Source of the DNA: Chloroflexota bacterium
GTDB taxonomy: Bacteria > Chloroflexota > Dehalococcoidia > Lucifugimonadales > UBA3495
Assembly (NCBI GenBank): GCA_009840135.1
Contig: VXOH01000169.1
Span: 1-34,440 of the forward strand
Direction of reading: 5' to 3'
Length of the DNA: 34,440 nucleotides
Shown: positions 15,748 to 23,558 of the stretch, one piece after another
Layout of the letters: each line of letters starts with the position of its first letter
Numbering within the stretch: the stretch's first letter is position 1
Notes under the pieces: generated by a model
Databases searched by the model: none
Seen by the model: the letters and a program-made list of their open reading frames with translations, nothing else
What the model was told of the DNA's origin: nothing
Position numbers and translations under genes: made by a program

Positions 15748-15812
15748 ATTTTCTTCCCTGACCTCACTTCCCGGGCCCGCCGGGCAGCGACCGCCCAGCC
15801 GACATGATGTGG

Positions 15813-16226
15813 CTACCGCAATTTCACCGTAGCGGCGCCGGTCACCAATTCTTCGTCCGACTCACTGTTGACCACAGCCACCGCACAGGTCAACAGCCTG
15901 TGGTCACCCTTATCTTCTTCCTTCGTAACCCTACCCCGGCTTGTTACTCGATCGCCCAGATAGGCCGCGCCCTTGAACCGCGTTCGCAAGCCGCCGGATT
16001 CCAGCCAGGATTTCCCGTAGGCGGCGGTCATCATTCGGGAAATCAATGCCAGGGTCAACATTCCGTGGGCAATTATGCCCTCAAACTGGGTAGTAACCGC
16101 GAACTCGGCGTCCCAGTGCAGGGGGTTGTGATCGCCCGAAGCGGCGCAGTAGGCGTTCAGCAGTTCCCGGGTTATGTCGAGGGTGAACTCGGGCAGCAGG
16201 GCGCCCGGCTGAATCTCCTCAACCAC
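15813..16226 (-). CDS. MaoC-like (R)-hydroxyacyl dehydratase, catalytic half (HadB-like)
   Basis: A 137-residue hotdog-fold protein with the complete hydratase 2 motif: D32 and H37 in GDHNPLHWD, followed by G50-I-I-A-H-G-M. The Asp/His dyad dehydrates 3-hydroxyacyl thioesters. Together with the overlapping upstream gene it looks like the two-subunit HadA/HadB dehydratase known from mycobacteria, in place of FabZ. The ATG at 16226 lies 8 bp inside the upstream gene. It is followed by plsX after 65 bp. A catabolic enoyl-CoA hydratase role is possible for MaoC proteins in general but less likely in this operon. Confidence 0.82.
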   Translation of the reverse strand: MVEEIQPGALLPEFTLDITRELLNAYCAASGDHNPLHWDAEFAVTTQFEGIIAHGMLTLALISRMMTAAYGKSWLESGGLRTRFKGAAYLGDRVTSRGRVTKEEDKGDHRLLTCAVAVVNSESDEELVTGAATVKLR

Positions 16227-16623
16227 GGCCCGTCTCGCTTTCCGTATCCGGAGCCAGGACCGTGGTCTTGCCGGTCTGAACCGTGTCTCCAGAGTGGTTT
16301 GTTACCGTATAACTCACCGTCAAAAACCGGAGGCCACCCCTGCTTCGTGGCCTTTCAGGCACGGCGGCTCCGTAGAGTGACTCGCCGACTGCCACCGGAG
16401 CCAGGACTTCCATTTCCTGGATGCTGTGAATCGTGCCCGGGGGCAGCGACAGCTTTTCCAGCATGGCTCCCAGGGCATAGGCGCATAACGCGAGGGGCGG
16501 GGCCAAGCCGGACTCACTGTAAATTCCCAGATCGTCGCCGGTGGCATCCAGGTATTCCCTCACCGATTCCTCGGTGAGGCTCCAGCTGCCCAGGTCAATG
16601 GTTGCGCCGGTCTCCCAGTCCAC
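16219..16623 (-). CDS. MaoC N-terminal-type hotdog protein, non-catalytic partner (HadA-like)
   Basis: A 134-residue hotdog domain resembling the FAS1/MaoC N-terminal domain. It begins WSLTEESVREYLDATGDD, has the small LAPPLALCAYALGAML stretch and the later EMEVLAPVAVGESLYG, but lacks the D-x4-H catalytic motif of its downstream neighbour. Such a half normally binds the acyl chain and pairs with the catalytic half. The GTG at 16623 follows CAGGTAA at good spacing, and a perfect TATAAT lies about 50 nt upstream, so it is probably the first gene of the fatty acid operon. The end overlaps the next gene by 8 bp. Confidence 0.72.
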   Translation of the reverse strand: MDWETGATIDLGSWSLTEESVREYLDATGDDLGIYSESGLAPPLALCAYALGAMLEKLSLPPGTIHSIQEMEVLAPVAVGESLYGAAVPERPRSRGGLRFLTVSYTVTNHSGDTVQTGKTTVLAPDTESETGRG

Positions 16624-16673
16624 AAAGATTACCTGAAAAAAGATATGGGCGTATCTGGCAGATGCCCCAAAGG

Positions 16674-16679
16674 ATTATA
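16674..16679 (-). promoter_or_regulatory. -10 element for the fatty acid operon
   Basis: A perfect TATAAT on the minus strand about 50 nt before the GTG at 16623. No good -35 is found at 16-18 bp upstream, and no TGn extension is present, so an activator or another sigma factor may be needed, or the match may be chance. Confidence 0.4.
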
Positions 16680-16765
16680 CCTTAAACGGGGAAATTCGGG
16701 CGAAGGGCAGGGCAGCTGCGGTCCGGTGAAGCATTCAATGGACGGTATCCTCGCCGGCGACCGGT

Positions 16766-16794
16766 TTGACCGTACTCCGTGTCCTTTGTATCAT
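16766..16794 (+). promoter_or_regulatory. Sigma-70-type promoter of the alpha/beta hydrolase gene
   Basis: TTGACC (16766-16771), a 17-bp spacer and TATCAT (16789-16794), each five of six to consensus. Transcription would begin near 16801, about 50 nt before the ATG at 16852, which has AGGAGG at 16840-16845. Confidence 0.55.
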
Positions 16795-16851
16795 CACTCC
16801 AGAATCAGGCAGACAACCTCCAGCCAACGTCCGCCGCCCAAGGAGGCCCCA

Positions 16852-18849
16852 ATGACTCAGGACCAGGCAGGTACGCTTACCGCAACAAGGCAGGGTATCC
16901 AACACATCGAAATAGACCCCGAACGCTCCGAGTCCCCCACTTTTGAGGGCCGTTCCTTCGGCAGCGTCGGACAGTACGAAAAACTGCGGGGAACCGCCTA
17001 CGGGGAACTGGACCCCACCGACCCCCGCAATGCAGTAATCACGGACATCGCCCTGGCTCCGGTGAACGAGCGTGGCATGGTGGAGTATTCCACCGACATC
17101 TTTATCCTGAAGCCCGTAAACATGGCCCTGGGCAACCGGCGGGTTCTGCTGGACTTCAACAACCGGGGCGGCATGCGGGTGGGCCTGCTGAACGGCGCCC
17201 GGGCGATGAACGACCCCACCAGCGCAGCGGATGCCGGAAGCGGCTTCATCATGGAACTGGGTTATGCCGTGGTGGGAAACGGCTGGGACATCAGCGCCAG
17301 CGGCCACGATGCCATGACCATCAAGGTTCCGGTGGCTACCAACAGCGGCGAAACCATTACAGGCCCATCCTACGGGTACATCGTTTTTGATAACGACTCC
17401 TCAACGACCAGCGACCTGGCGTATCCTGCGGCTACCCTGGATCAATCAGGCGCCCGCCTTACCGTGCGGGAGCATCTGGACGACACGCCGGTGGAGATTC
17501 CGGTGACGGAATGGGAATACACCTCCGGAGAAGGCAGGGCCATCCGGCTCTTGCCTGAAGGGACACGCTTCAAGCAAAGCCACATCTACGAGTTTACCTA
17601 CACGGTCAGGGATCCCCTGGTTGCGGGGATAGGGCTGGCCGCGACCCGAGATTTTCTCTCTTTCCTGCGCCATGCCCCCGCATCCGCGAAAAATCCCCTG
17701 GCGGGTTACGTTGACTACACTTACAGCTTCTCCATATCCCAACCTTCCCGCACCTTGAACGACTTTCAATTGCTGGGATTCAACGAGGACGAGTACGGGC
17801 AGCGGGCCCTGGACGGAATTCTGAGCCACACGGGAGGCGGGAACGGCGACCAGATCAATTACCGCTTCGCCCAGACCGACCGCACGGAACGCAACCGCCA
17901 AAACCACCTTTATCCGGAGGCGATATTCCCCTTTGCGCACCAAGTGACCACCGACCACCTCAGCGGCAGGACCGCCGGCAGGAGCCAGCGGGGAGATGCC
18001 ACCAATACCCTGCCCAAGCGCCTGGACATCAATACTGCGAATGAATACTGGGTGAAGGGATGTTCCCAGCTGCACACCGACAGCCAGGGAAGGGACCTCC
18101 CGGACCCGGAGAACGTGCGGTATTACCTGCTTTCCGGCCTTTCCCACGGCGTGGGGGATGTGACCAGGAAGGGAAAGAACCAGCAGTTTACCAACGGCGT
18201 CAGCCCCCATGCCGCCCACCGCGCCCTGCTGGTGGCCCTGGACAAGTGGGTCAGCGAAGGCATTGAACCGCCGGCCAGCCGCGTGCCCCGGGCCTCGGAG
18301 AACGCCGTCTTTGCCTTTACCCGCCCCGGCTACGAGACGGGTTATGTACCCCAGGAAGCGTTGGGCTGGCCCGATATACCCGGCGTGACCTACACCGGGG
18401 TCATTACAACCCACTATAGCCTGGACTATGGCCCCGAATTTGACCGGGGCATCGTGGCCAACCTGCCGCCCTCCCTGGCCGAGCGCCCCGCCTACCCTGT
18501 TTTCGTATCCAGGGTGGACGAGGATGGCAACGAGGTCGCCGGCGTGCGCCTGCCGCCGGTGGCGGCGCCCATCGCCACCACCACGGGCTGGGCACTGCGA
18601 CGGGAAGGATTTGCTGAAAACGATGGCGGCGAGGCCGACGGCCAGCACATTCCCTTCGCGGCTACCAGGGAGGAGCGCCTGGCCTCCGGCGACCCCCGGC
18701 TCTCGCTGGAGGAACGCTACGGCAACCACGAAAGCTACGTGAAAGCGGTGGAGGATGCGGCCCGAAGGCTGGAAGAAGAGGGGTTCCTGCTACCCGAGGA
18801 CGTTCAGGCTTACATTGAGGAAGCCCAGGGGAGCGACGTGCTGCGGTAG
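16852..18849 (+). CDS. Large alpha/beta hydrolase-domain protein
   Basis: A 665-residue protein of the alpha/beta hydrolase-domain family (PF20091-type) seen mostly in environmental bacteria. It has an N-terminal beta-rich half (FEGRSFGSVGQYEKLRGTAYG; LLDFNNRGG), then the hydrolase region. GLAATRDFLSFLRH (about 261-274) and LLGFNEDEYGQRALDG (307-322) are family landmarks. The nucleophile elbow that normally reads G-x-S-Q-S-G-R just before GFN is here SISQPSR (294-300): S296 is kept, but both glycines are replaced. It may be a divergent esterase or inactive. No signal peptide is visible from ATG 16852, chosen for its ribosome site although the frame is open to 16645. A C-terminal helical segment (about 600-660) is acidic. 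The gene is alone, after its own promoter. Confidence 0.72.
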   Translation: MTQDQAGTLTATRQGIQHIEIDPERSESPTFEGRSFGSVGQYEKLRGTAYGELDPTDPRNAVITDIALAPVNERGMVEYSTDIFILKPVNMALGNRRVLLDFNNRGGMRVGLLNGARAMNDPTSAADAGSGFIMELGYAVVGNGWDISASGHDAMTIKVPVATNSGETITGPSYGYIVFDNDSSTTSDLAYPAATLDQSGARLTVREHLDDTPVEIPVTEWEYTSGEGRAIRLLPEGTRFKQSHIYEFTYTVRDPLVAGIGLAATRDFLSFLRHAPASAKNPLAGYVDYTYSFSISQPSRTLNDFQLLGFNEDEYGQRALDGILSHTGGGNGDQINYRFAQTDRTERNRQNHLYPEAIFPFAHQVTTDHLSGRTAGRSQRGDATNTLPKRLDINTANEYWVKGCSQLHTDSQGRDLPDPENVRYYLLSGLSHGVGDVTRKGKNQQFTNGVSPHAAHRALLVALDKWVSEGIEPPASRVPRASENAVFAFTRPGYETGYVPQEALGWPDIPGVTYTGVITTHYSLDYGPEFDRGIVANLPPSLAERPAYPVFVSRVDEDGNEVAGVRLPPVAAPIATTTGWALRREGFAENDGGEADGQHIPFAATREERLASGDPRLSLEERYGNHESYVKAVEDAARRLEEEGFLLPEDVQAYIEEAQGSDVLR

Positions 18850-19191
18850 GGGCGACTATACTTTTCGTATCACTTTATGGAAAGGCAAACCAAATACGCA
18901 GAAGCCGAGGTGAAGACTGCATCGAGGATACCTGGCCTAGAAGTGGCAGCACTTTCCTTTATACCTGAACCGTAGGGGCGCACGGCCGTGCGCCCCTACA
19001 CAGGCGCCAGGCCGAATCCGGCTTAAATGTCATACCCTCGCGGATAGAGCGGGCAGGTATATCCACCCTTGGCCGTAGTCCATCTGATCCAAGATACCTG
19101 GTTAGGTCTGCCCTGGATTGTCCCCTCATTTACTACCGGCTCGAATGCTTAGAGTAGCCATGGCTGACTCGTGGGCTACCTGGCCCGGCCC
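18850..19191. other. Intergenic region between converging genes, with a perfect palindrome
   Basis: About 340 bp between the hydrolase gene and the converging L-2-hydroxyglutarate oxidase. Apart from the 28-bp palindrome at 18972-18999 it holds no gene or clear regulatory site. It likely carries the transcription ends of both flanking genes, but no classical stem plus T-run was found. Confidence 0.5.
18972..18999. repeat. 28-bp perfect palindrome
   Basis: The half site GTAGGGGCGCACGG is followed directly by its exact reverse complement, with no loop. Strings of the form GTAGGGGCG...CGCCCCTAC are, from memory, a widespread intergenic repeat class in several phyla. It could fold as a very stable cruciform or RNA hairpin and serve as a two-way terminator or a REP-like element. 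Confidence 0.7.
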
Positions 19192-20412
19192 TCACTCTTC
19201 CAGTCCGAAACTCTCCACCGCCAGGTTTACGATGTGCTCTCCGATGGCCAGGGAAGAGGTGGCCCCGGGAGACGGGGCGTTCAGAACGTGGACCGCCTGC
19301 CTGCCCTGCAGAATGGAGAAGTCGTCCAGCAGGGCCCCGTCGGTGGCCACGGCCTGGGCCCGGACGCCGGCGCCGCCGGGCGCCAGGTCCTCATCCTTGA
19401 TTTCGGGAATCAGTTTTTGCAGGTCGTGGACGAAGACCGACTTGCTGTACGAACGGTGCATTTCCGACACCCCGGTGCGCCAGTGTTTGGCGGTCATCTT
19501 CCAGAAGCCGGGGTAGGTGAAGGTTCCCAGGGATTCTCCCACGTCCACGTTGCTCTTGCGGTAGCCCTCTCGCGCAAAGGCCAGCACGGCGTTGGGTCCC
19601 GCCTCCACGTAACCGTGAATGTTGCGGGTGTAGTGGACTCCCAGGAAGGGAAAGCGGGGGTCGGGAACCGGATAGATCAACCCTTTCACCAGGTACTGGC
19701 TCTCGGGACGCAGGGTGTAATACTCGCCGCGGAAGGGAATGATGCGGATGTTGGTCCGCTCGCCGGTCATTTCCGCAATTCTGTCGGCGTAAAGGCCGGC
19801 GCAATTGATTATGTGGGCGGCGCGCAAAGTTCCCCGGTTGGTTTCAATGGTCATCGCGCCGGAAACGCCGCCAATATTGCGGACGGCGGCGTCCATGTAA
19901 ACGTCTCCCCCCTGCTCCTGAAAGCGGGAGGCGTAGGCCTCGCAGACTCTCACGTAGTCAATAATTCCGGTGGCCGGGGACCAGAGGGCCCGCAAGCCGA
20001 AGGTATGGGGTTCAATCTCCTTTAACCGTTCCGGCCCGATCATCTCCAGTCCGGGCACGCCATTGGCAACGCCCCGTTCGTAGAGGTTATCCAGGCGAGG
20101 CAGTTCGGACTCCTCGGTGGCAACGATGGTCTTCCCGCACAGCTCGTACTCAATCTCGTTTTCGTCGCAGAACTGCTTGAGGTCCCTGGCTCCGCCCACG
20201 CAGAACTGGGCTTTTTGGGAACCGGGACGGTAGTAGATGCCCGAGTGAATGACGCCGCTGTTGTGCCCGGTCTGGTGGGTTGCCAGTTCTTTCTCCTTTT
20301 CCAGCACGGCAACCCGGCAGCCCTGGGGAAATCGGCGGGCCAACTGCATGGCGGTGGAGAGGCCGATGATTCCTCCCCCAATGATTACTACGTCGTATTC
20401 CCTGGAGTTCAT
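19192..20412 (-). CDS. lhgO: L-2-hydroxyglutarate oxidase/dehydrogenase
   Basis: A 406-residue FAD enzyme of the DAO superfamily that oxidises L-2-hydroxyglutarate to 2-oxoglutarate, passing electrons to quinone or oxygen at the membrane. The FAD motif GGGIIGLSTA is at 12-21, and HQTGHNSGVIHSGIYYRPGS (about 45-64) is the signature stretch of the LhgO/L2HGDH family. LLDDFSILQGRQAVHVLNAPSPGATSSLAIGEHI near the end is also conserved. Length equals the family norm. ATG 20412 has a GGAGG 7 nt upstream. The gene stands alone; no glutarate hydroxylase (CsiD) is nearby, so the likely role is clearing the by-product of malate or lactate dehydrogenase. Electrons could join the quinone pool that the downstream ACIII-like complex would draw on. 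Confidence 0.92.
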   Translation of the reverse strand: MNSREYDVVIIGGGIIGLSTAMQLARRFPQGCRVAVLEKEKELATHQTGHNSGVIHSGIYYRPGSQKAQFCVGGARDLKQFCDENEIEYELCGKTIVATEESELPRLDNLYERGVANGVPGLEMIGPERLKEIEPHTFGLRALWSPATGIIDYVRVCEAYASRFQEQGGDVYMDAAVRNIGGVSGAMTIETNRGTLRAAHIINCAGLYADRIAEMTGERTNIRIIPFRGEYYTLRPESQYLVKGLIYPVPDPRFPFLGVHYTRNIHGYVEAGPNAVLAFAREGYRKSNVDVGESLGTFTYPGFWKMTAKHWRTGVSEMHRSYSKSVFVHDLQKLIPEIKDEDLAPGGAGVRAQAVATDGALLDDFSILQGRQAVHVLNAPSPGATSSLAIGEHIVNLAVESFGLEE

Positions 20413-20570
20413 GAATTACCTCCGGTGGAGGGATGTGCTGTGCATCGCCCTTCTTCAGTCGGGAAGGCCTTTCAAGCTGGCACGAAAGCAGCGTAATGGT
20501 AGCAAAGGCAGGTAGGGGTGTAAATGAGCCGTCCCTGGACCGCCAAGCCGATTGAAAAGTATTCAATGAA

Positions 20571-20639
20571 CCGCTCATGGTGAACGTGTCGAACCATCCA
20601 TCGTTTCGGGAAGTCCTTCGACAAGCTCAGGATGAGCGG
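20571..20639. repeat. Imperfect inverted repeat of REP type
   Basis: Arm one begins CCGCTCATGGTGAACGTGTC (20571-20595) and arm two ends AAGCTCAGGATGAGCGG (20615-20639). They are reverse complements at 19 of 25 positions, with a 19-nt gap. The phrase TCCTTCGACAAGCTCAGGA is one I recognise as a common dispersed repeat in environmental genomes. Confidence 0.6.
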
Positions 20640-20796
20640 ACAGGACGGTCTGCTGCGACTTTGCAATCTTCCTGCCTGGACTGCATGGCAGCAGGATTAG
20701 CGGTCACGGCCGGGATTTGACGGACCGCGAGAAGTGAAACGGAGAAGTTGTTTCCAAATGACATTACGAAATCAGTTGAACGAAGGTTGATTATAT

Positions 20797-20826
20797 TTGA
20801 CAACAGCAAATACATGCTTATATAGT
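20797..20826 (+). promoter_or_regulatory. Promoter of the solute-binding protein gene
   Basis: A perfect -35 TTGACA (20797-20802), an 18-bp spacer and TATAGT (20821-20826, five of six). Transcription from here gives a leader of roughly 395 nt before the ATG at 21229, long enough for leader-level control. The surrounding sequence is markedly A/T-rich. Confidence 0.5.
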
Positions 20827-21228
20827 TACCGAAAACCTATCTCATATACGTTCAGGTACTTGTAAAGTAGTTTTAGTTCTTGCAAGTCCAAGGGGAATCG
20901 GACTTTCCGGGCTATCGAGGCCCTGTTTTCGTTGGGAAGAACCTGCGTCATGCCCAGGAAACATATCATCCGTCGCGAAAGGCATTCCGTCAGTCTTGCC
21001 TGGCTCACCGCTATTAAAACCGGAGATTTTCGTAGGAGGAGGTGAAGAACGAGAAGATAACCTTGCCGAGCCCCCGCAGCCGCGCCTTCAGACATCCCCG
21101 AACGAGCGCCTCGGCAAAGCTCTTTGACTATTTGAGGGCAGGCATCCCGTCGCCCTCAGAGGCCAATTTTCCTGGACCCATCTGGACCCAAGCTCTTGTC
21201 GCCAACCTGCGTTGGAGGAGGATTCAAG

Positions 21229-23211
21229 ATGACCTGGTACAACATTTGGAAACCTTGGCCAATAATATGCGCTTCTATGGTTTTGACTCTCCTGGTGTTT
21301 GTAGCTTGCGGCGCAGCAGAAGAGGCCCCTGCGGAACCGGCAGCGCCAGCTTCTGAACCCGCAGCCGCCCCGGCCGCAGCGCCAGCCGCACAACCAGCGG
21401 CACAGCCAGCCGCAGACCCGGCCTCGCAACCTGCAGCCAAAGCAGCTGAGCCTGCTGCCCCGGCGGCAGCGCCCGCAGCCCAGCCAGAGCAGGCGCCACC
21501 AACACCCACCACCGTAGCCGCGGCTGCAGTTGCGCCAGCGGCAGGCATGGTAGAGGGCCCCCAGGAAGCGCCCGATTTCGCTTCCTACTGGAAACCGCCC
21601 ATTGACTTCTACGGTGAGCCTGTATATGGCGGCACTCTCCGCATCAACTACGAGGACCCCCTGGAGCACGCAAACATCTGGGGCGCTCTCACCGGCGCCG
21701 CCAGGCGCGTCCGGTTGCCCGTCCATGACACCTTGATGCAGGACAATCCTTACAATCCCGGCTCGCCCTATATCCCTGGACTGGCCTACGGCTGGACCGT
21801 TGACGCCGATCTTTCCGGCGTAACCTTCTACCTCAAGGACAACGTGCAGTGGCACAACGGGGCGCCCTTCGTGTGTGAAGACGCCCGGTTCACTTATGAG
21901 ACCATGATCACAGGGGAAGGTATCACCCGTCCCTACATGCAGGTCCGGCTTAAGAATGTTATCCTCGATGAATTGCAGTGCCTGGACGACCACACCCTGA
22001 AGTTCCGGTATGAAGCTCCCGACGCTGTTCCTCTCCTCCACTATGGCAACACCGCCACTGTGATTTTCAACAAGGAGTGGTTCCTTGCCGGTGGGGAGGA
22101 TGCCATGTTCCAGGACGTAAGCCTGGGCACCGGCCCCTTTATGTGGCAAGAGGGACAGACCGTAGGGTTTGACCAGCAGCACTTCGACAAGAACCCCAAT
22201 TATCACGTTGAAGGCGTACCCTACGTGGACCAGGTGACCATTTTTGGCATCCTGGACGAGACGGTCCAGCAGGCGACCATGCTGGCCCACCAGACAGACT
22301 GGCACTGGGTGCGGAACTTCGGCCAGTACGACGAGTACGTGAGCCACGATCAGATTCAGGTGGTTATTCGGGCCACCCGGAGCAGCGAGAATCTCTGGAT
22401 TAACATGCGCAATGCTCCTTTCGACAATGTCCGCATCCGCCAGGCCATCGCCATGGGCATGGACCGGGCGACCGGCATCATCGTCTCCCTGTCCGGCTAC
22501 GGCTCTCAAGGACTGGGGTTGATGCCGCCGGGCAGCGCCTGGGCAGTCAGCGAGGCCGATGGCTGCTCCCTACCCGGCTGGTGTGAACCTGCTGATATGG
22601 AAGCCCAGCGGGCCGAAGCCATCCAGATTCTTAATGAGGAGGGCTTCGACTTCGACAAGACCTATGTCCTGACCGTGGAAAGCGACGCCCAGCGGGTAAA
22701 CCGCGCCACCTTCATGCAGGAACAGCTGCGCCTGCTGGGAATCAAGACCGACTTCGACACGAACGAAACTGTCTCCTACCGCGAAATTAGCCAGAACGGC
22801 AAATGGGGCGACTTCCTGGCTTCCACCGGCGGTGTGGCCGGCATTGACGACCCCTTCATCGGGTTGGGCCACTACCACCGCTGCGACAGCCTGTACAATT
22901 TCCAGACCCCAGGGGCCGAATGCGACGCCACGGCGGAAGGCCTGTTCGAGGAGCTCGGCCAGCTGACAGCTTATGAGGACCAGAAAGCAAAGGGTCAGGA
23001 AATCCAGCTATACCTGATGAGCCAATACTGGAACTTCCCGGCCTTCTGGGAACAGGAGGCTGTTGCCTTCTGGCCGGAAGTTCGCGGCTACGTCCACTTC
23101 CCCGGTCCCACATCCAGCCACCTTCGCTGGGCACACATGTGGATTGACCCGGCTCGCGCGGACGATACTGGGTTCTCCGGTCAGACCACCGGCGTGCCTG
23201 GCGGCGAATAG
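21229..23211 (+). CDS. ABC transporter solute-binding lipoprotein, family 5 (peptide/nickel type)
   Basis: A 660-residue extracytoplasmic binding protein. Residues 1-27 are a lipoprotein signal (hydrophobic 11-26, lipobox ending VAC with C27). Then comes an unusually long Ala/Pro/Glu/Gln-rich linker (about 28-110), a flexible tether often seen in Chloroflexota lipoproteins. The binding domain starts near 118 (GGTLRINYEDP) and has the family 5 traits: DNVQWHNGAPFVCEDARFTYE and, later, VRIRQAIAMGMDRATGI. Ligands of this family include peptides, sugars and nickel; this one cannot be told. The frame is open to 21196, but ATG 21229 has GGAGGAGG at 21214-21221. No permease or ATPase gene is in the window, so it is an orphan or its partners lie elsewhere. 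A perfect hairpin follows 49 nt after the stop. Confidence 0.88.
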   Translation: MTWYNIWKPWPIICASMVLTLLVFVACGAAEEAPAEPAAPASEPAAAPAAAPAAQPAAQPAADPASQPAAKAAEPAAPAAAPAAQPEQAPPTPTTVAAAAVAPAAGMVEGPQEAPDFASYWKPPIDFYGEPVYGGTLRINYEDPLEHANIWGALTGAARRVRLPVHDTLMQDNPYNPGSPYIPGLAYGWTVDADLSGVTFYLKDNVQWHNGAPFVCEDARFTYETMITGEGITRPYMQVRLKNVILDELQCLDDHTLKFRYEAPDAVPLLHYGNTATVIFNKEWFLAGGEDAMFQDVSLGTGPFMWQEGQTVGFDQQHFDKNPNYHVEGVPYVDQVTIFGILDETVQQATMLAHQTDWHWVRNFGQYDEYVSHDQIQVVIRATRSSENLWINMRNAPFDNVRIRQAIAMGMDRATGIIVSLSGYGSQGLGLMPPGSAWAVSEADGCSLPGWCEPADMEAQRAEAIQILNEEGFDFDKTYVLTVESDAQRVNRATFMQEQLRLLGIKTDFDTNETVSYREISQNGKWGDFLASTGGVAGIDDPFIGLGHYHRCDSLYNFQTPGAECDATAEGLFEELGQLTAYEDQKAKGQEIQLYLMSQYWNFPAFWEQEAVAFWPEVRGYVHFPGPTSSHLRWAHMWIDPARADDTGFSGQTTGVPGGE

Positions 23212-23558
23212 CTGACGGGCAAACTCCGGTCAACTCGCAACCAGGAATCAACCAAGAATCGCCCCTCTCCACATGGAGAGGGGCGACTGCTTTCTCGGGT
23301 TATACGAAGCCCGACGCCCGGTGAGGTTCCTTGGTGAGGCGAGTTCTTGGTAAGGGGGACCCTTCACCACGCAATGGCTCCCTGCAACCAGTTTCAAGAA
23401 TCCGGGTGGGAGGTATTTCCTGGTGGAAGGGGAATGAGTCTTAGGGCAGTCACCCCCATCCCGCCAAGGGCAGACGTGGACGCCTGGCCTTCCCCAATCA
23501 AGGGGGAAGGGATTTCGAAATGGCTTCCAGGAGAAGCCTAACCCCCGGCAATCACCGG
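23212..23558. other. Convergent gap with several hairpins
   Basis: About 350 bp between the binding protein gene and converging ccmH. It holds a perfect 10-bp hairpin at 23261-23284, a CCTTCCCC/GGGGGAAGG stem at 23488-23510, and a GGCTTC/GAAGCC stem at 23522-23538 just past ccmH. No gene was found. Confidence 0.5.
23261..23284 (+). terminator. Perfect hairpin after the solute-binding protein gene
   Basis: GCCCCTCTCC, a 4-nt loop ACAT, and GGAGAGGGGC form a perfect 10-bp stem. No T-run follows closely (GACTGCTTTCTC), so termination may be weak or Rho-assisted, or the stem may belong to the same dispersed repeat group as 10920-10941. Confidence 0.5.

Larger units (their letters stand above)
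20413..21228. other. Long gene-free region with repeat and promoter
   Basis: About 815 bp between divergent lhgO and the solute-binding protein gene. It contains an imperfect inverted repeat (20571-20639), a good promoter (20797-20826) and a long leader. Two open frames here (minus 20826-21095, plus 21042-21356) show no family pattern; the second begins at a GTG directly inside a purine run, with no spacing. No tRNA or recognised riboswitch was identified. Confidence 0.5.

Noticed and set aside
17446-18729. Long minus-strand frame within the alpha/beta hydrolase gene
   Set aside because: Low-complexity composition and no motifs; the plus-strand protein shows family landmarks throughout.
20826-21095. 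Possible small minus-strand gene in the long gap before the binding protein
   Set aside because: No ribosome site, no recognisable pattern, and it overlaps the best promoter of the region.
21042-21356. Possible leader peptide gene beginning at GTG 21042
   Set aside because: The purine run overlaps the start codon itself, leaving no spacing, and the frame runs into the signal peptide of the real gene.
21088-22509. Minus-strand frame with Cys/Gly/Arg-rich tail opposite the binding protein
   Set aside because: The Cys/Trp/Gly run is only the complement of the Ala/Pro linker codons.
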